From assembly GCA_000432435.1 (NCBI GenBank), contig HF993135.1:187442-219657 (forward strand): a stretch of DNA of 32,216 bases, in the 5' to 3' direction. Of the stretch, positions 31,153 through 32,216 are shown in pieces. The notes beneath the pieces were generated by a model, which did not search any database, was not told the origin of the DNA, and saw nothing but the letters and a program-made list of their open reading frames with translations. Source of the DNA: Eubacterium sp. CAG:180. GTDB taxonomy: Bacteria > Bacillota > Clostridia > Oscillospirales > Acutalibacteraceae. Every line of letters starts with the position of its first letter. Within the stretch, counting starts at the first letter, position 1. The translations under genes and the position numbers were made by a program.

Positions 31153-32216
31153 ATGGAAAGTAAATATTTCTGTGCCAAAAGCAACGGCAAGCTGAACTAT
31201 TGGCACACAATACTCACCGGATTCGGCTTTATGGCCTCATCCATAGCGTGGGCCATATATGACCCATACATAACAAAGATACTTAACAGGCTCCTTAACG
31301 AAAGTGCCGTTATTACTTCGTGGAGCGCAAAGCTTAACGAGGCGTTTCCCGCTCTCGCGTCCTTTGCGGAAGCTAACGGCGAAGACGTGGGCACAGCCGC
31401 AGGCGGTATTACCCTTGTACCGTTGTTCATAGGTATAATAATGACCTTTGACAATATCTTCGGCGTAATTTTTCAACCGACCTTCGGCAAGCTCTCGGAC
31501 AACACTCATTCGCGATTAGGCAAACGCCGCCCGTTTGTTGTTTACGGCGCGCCGATCTCCGCATTGTTGTTCGCGATAATTCCCATTATTGCCGTAAAGT
31601 TCAATTCACTCGGCTTCACAATGCTTTTCATAATTATGTTTGTTTTTGTAATGTCGCTGTGGAGAGCACCGGTGGTTGCCCTTATGCCTGATTTGACCCC
31701 GAACGAGCTTCGAAGCGAGGGCAACGCCGTCATTAACCTTATGGGCGGTATCGGCAGTGCTCTCGGACTTTTTGCCGGAACCATAGTCACCGCAATTTAC
31801 TGCGCGGCTATGGGCATTTCGTCCAAATCTCCGGAATTTGACGAATATGATACCTTCCCCTATGTTTTCCTGCTCGGCGCGGCAGTTATGATAATAGGTA
31901 TGCTTGTCATACTCTTCTTCGTAAAAGAGCCTGACAGCCGTTTAAAGCTTAAAGCCGATATGGCAGAGGCTGCCGACGAAAAGGCAAAACGCAAAGCCGA
32001 AAAAGAGGCTAAAAAGGCAGAAAAAGAAAGAATGAAGGCGGAGAAATTAAACCCCGGCGAAAGACGAAGCCTTGTATTTATGCTTATGGGTCTGTTCTTC
32101 CTCTTCTGCGGAACAAACGCAATATCCACTTTCTTTGCTCTTTTTGCGGCTGAAATTCTTCATAAGACAACAGCGCAGGCAACCATAATGACCACCGCTT
32201 TTGCCGCCGCTTCCGC
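31153..32216 (+). CDS. MFS transporter, sugar symporter type (SLC45/GPH-like), partial
   Basis: The gene starts at ATG 31153 (AAAGGGAG 7 nt upstream) and is cut by the window end after about 354 residues; no stop is reached. Seven or more membrane helices are visible. GKLSDNTHSRLGKRRPFVVYGAP (112-134) is the loop 2-3 signature of disaccharide symporters of the SLC45/GPH kind, and MPDLTPNELRSEGNAV (178-193) is the matching loop 4-5. A central cytosolic loop (about 260-305) is an uninterrupted run of Lys, Glu and Ala that should form a charged helix. It has its own promoter and diverges from trmO. Confidence 0.9.
   Translation, partial: MESKYFCAKSNGKLNYWHTILTGFGFMASSIAWAIYDPYITKILNRLLNESAVITSWSAKLNEAFPALASFAEANGEDVGTAAGGITLVPLFIGIIMTFDNIFGVIFQPTFGKLSDNTHSRLGKRRPFVVYGAPISALLFAIIPIIAVKFNSLGFTMLFIIMFVFVMSLWRAPVVALMPDLTPNELRSEGNAVINLMGGIGSALGLFAGTIVTAIYCAAMGISSKSPEFDEYDTFPYVFLLGAAVMIIGMLVILFFVKEPDSRLKLKADMAEAADEKAKRKAEKEAKKAEKERMKAEKLNPGERRSLVFMLMGLFFLFCGTNAISTFFALFAAEILHKTTAQATIMTTAFAAAS

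Noticed and set aside
1..32216. CRISPR arrays, insertion sequences, phage genes, tRNA or rRNA genes
   Set aside because: No regularly spaced repeats, transposase or integrase motifs, terminal inverted repeats or tRNA-like cloverleafs were found on reading both strands.

Overview
The window (about 32 kb) looks like chromosome from a low-to-mid GC Firmicute of class Clostridia, probably an uncultured gut Oscillospirales/Ruminococcaceae-type bacterium. The supporting signs are strong Shine-Dalgarno sites, sigma-A type promoters, frequent TTG starts, a T-box leader on pheST, the Prp protease gene between rplU and rpmA with an N-terminally extended L27, and families typical of Clostridia (DUF6472, DUF5662, V/A-type ATPase). 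The species assignment is inference. I see no phage, insertion sequence, CRISPR array, tRNA or rRNA.

Layout. (1) 1-9777, minus strand: a complete V/A-type ATPase operon transcribed as H-C-I'-I-K-F-E-A-B-D from one promoter, ending in a hairpin at 1-25. The notable feature is I' (7360-8295), a second copy of the cytosolic half of stator subunit I without the membrane domain. (2) 9860-14051, plus strand: three cytoplasmic genes, a GH13 oligo-1,6-glucosidase, a YbaK-type aminoacyl-tRNA deacylase and a GH35 beta-galactosidase. (3) 14071-17853, minus strand: pheS-pheT under a T-box riboswitch whose specifier (UUC), antiterminator and terminator can be read directly. (4) 17864-20307, minus strand: a three-gene operon of metal-dependent cyclase, FAD-dependent amine-oxidase-like protein and DUF6472 mini-protein. 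(5) 20388-22269, minus strand: the remnant of an M20 peptidase lying behind the rlmD terminator, then rlmD. (6) 22306-23392, plus strand: rplU-prp-rpmA with a leader. (7) 23471-25658, plus strand: an RlmL-like methyltransferase and a diacylglycerol-kinase-family lipid kinase. (8) 25707-28288, plus strand: a GPH-family sugar transporter behind a possible attenuator, coupled to a single-pass membrane-anchored protein of unknown function. (9) 28330-32216: a two-TM small protein (minus), an EamA transporter (plus), trmO with DUF5662 (minus), and a second sugar-type MFS transporter that runs off the end (plus).

How the parts fit together: the ATPase energises or de-energises the membrane. The two GPH/MFS symporters plausibly bring in glycosides, and the signal-peptide-less GH13 and GH35 enzymes could hydrolyse them in the cytoplasm, although transporters and hydrolases are not in one operon. 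Most of the rest is translation housekeeping: pheST, ybaK, rlmD, an RlmL-like enzyme, L21/L27/Prp and trmO. The points most worth following up are the membrane-less subunit I paralogue, the divergent T-box bulge, the transporter-coupled anchored protein and the cyclase/FAD/DUF6472 operon.
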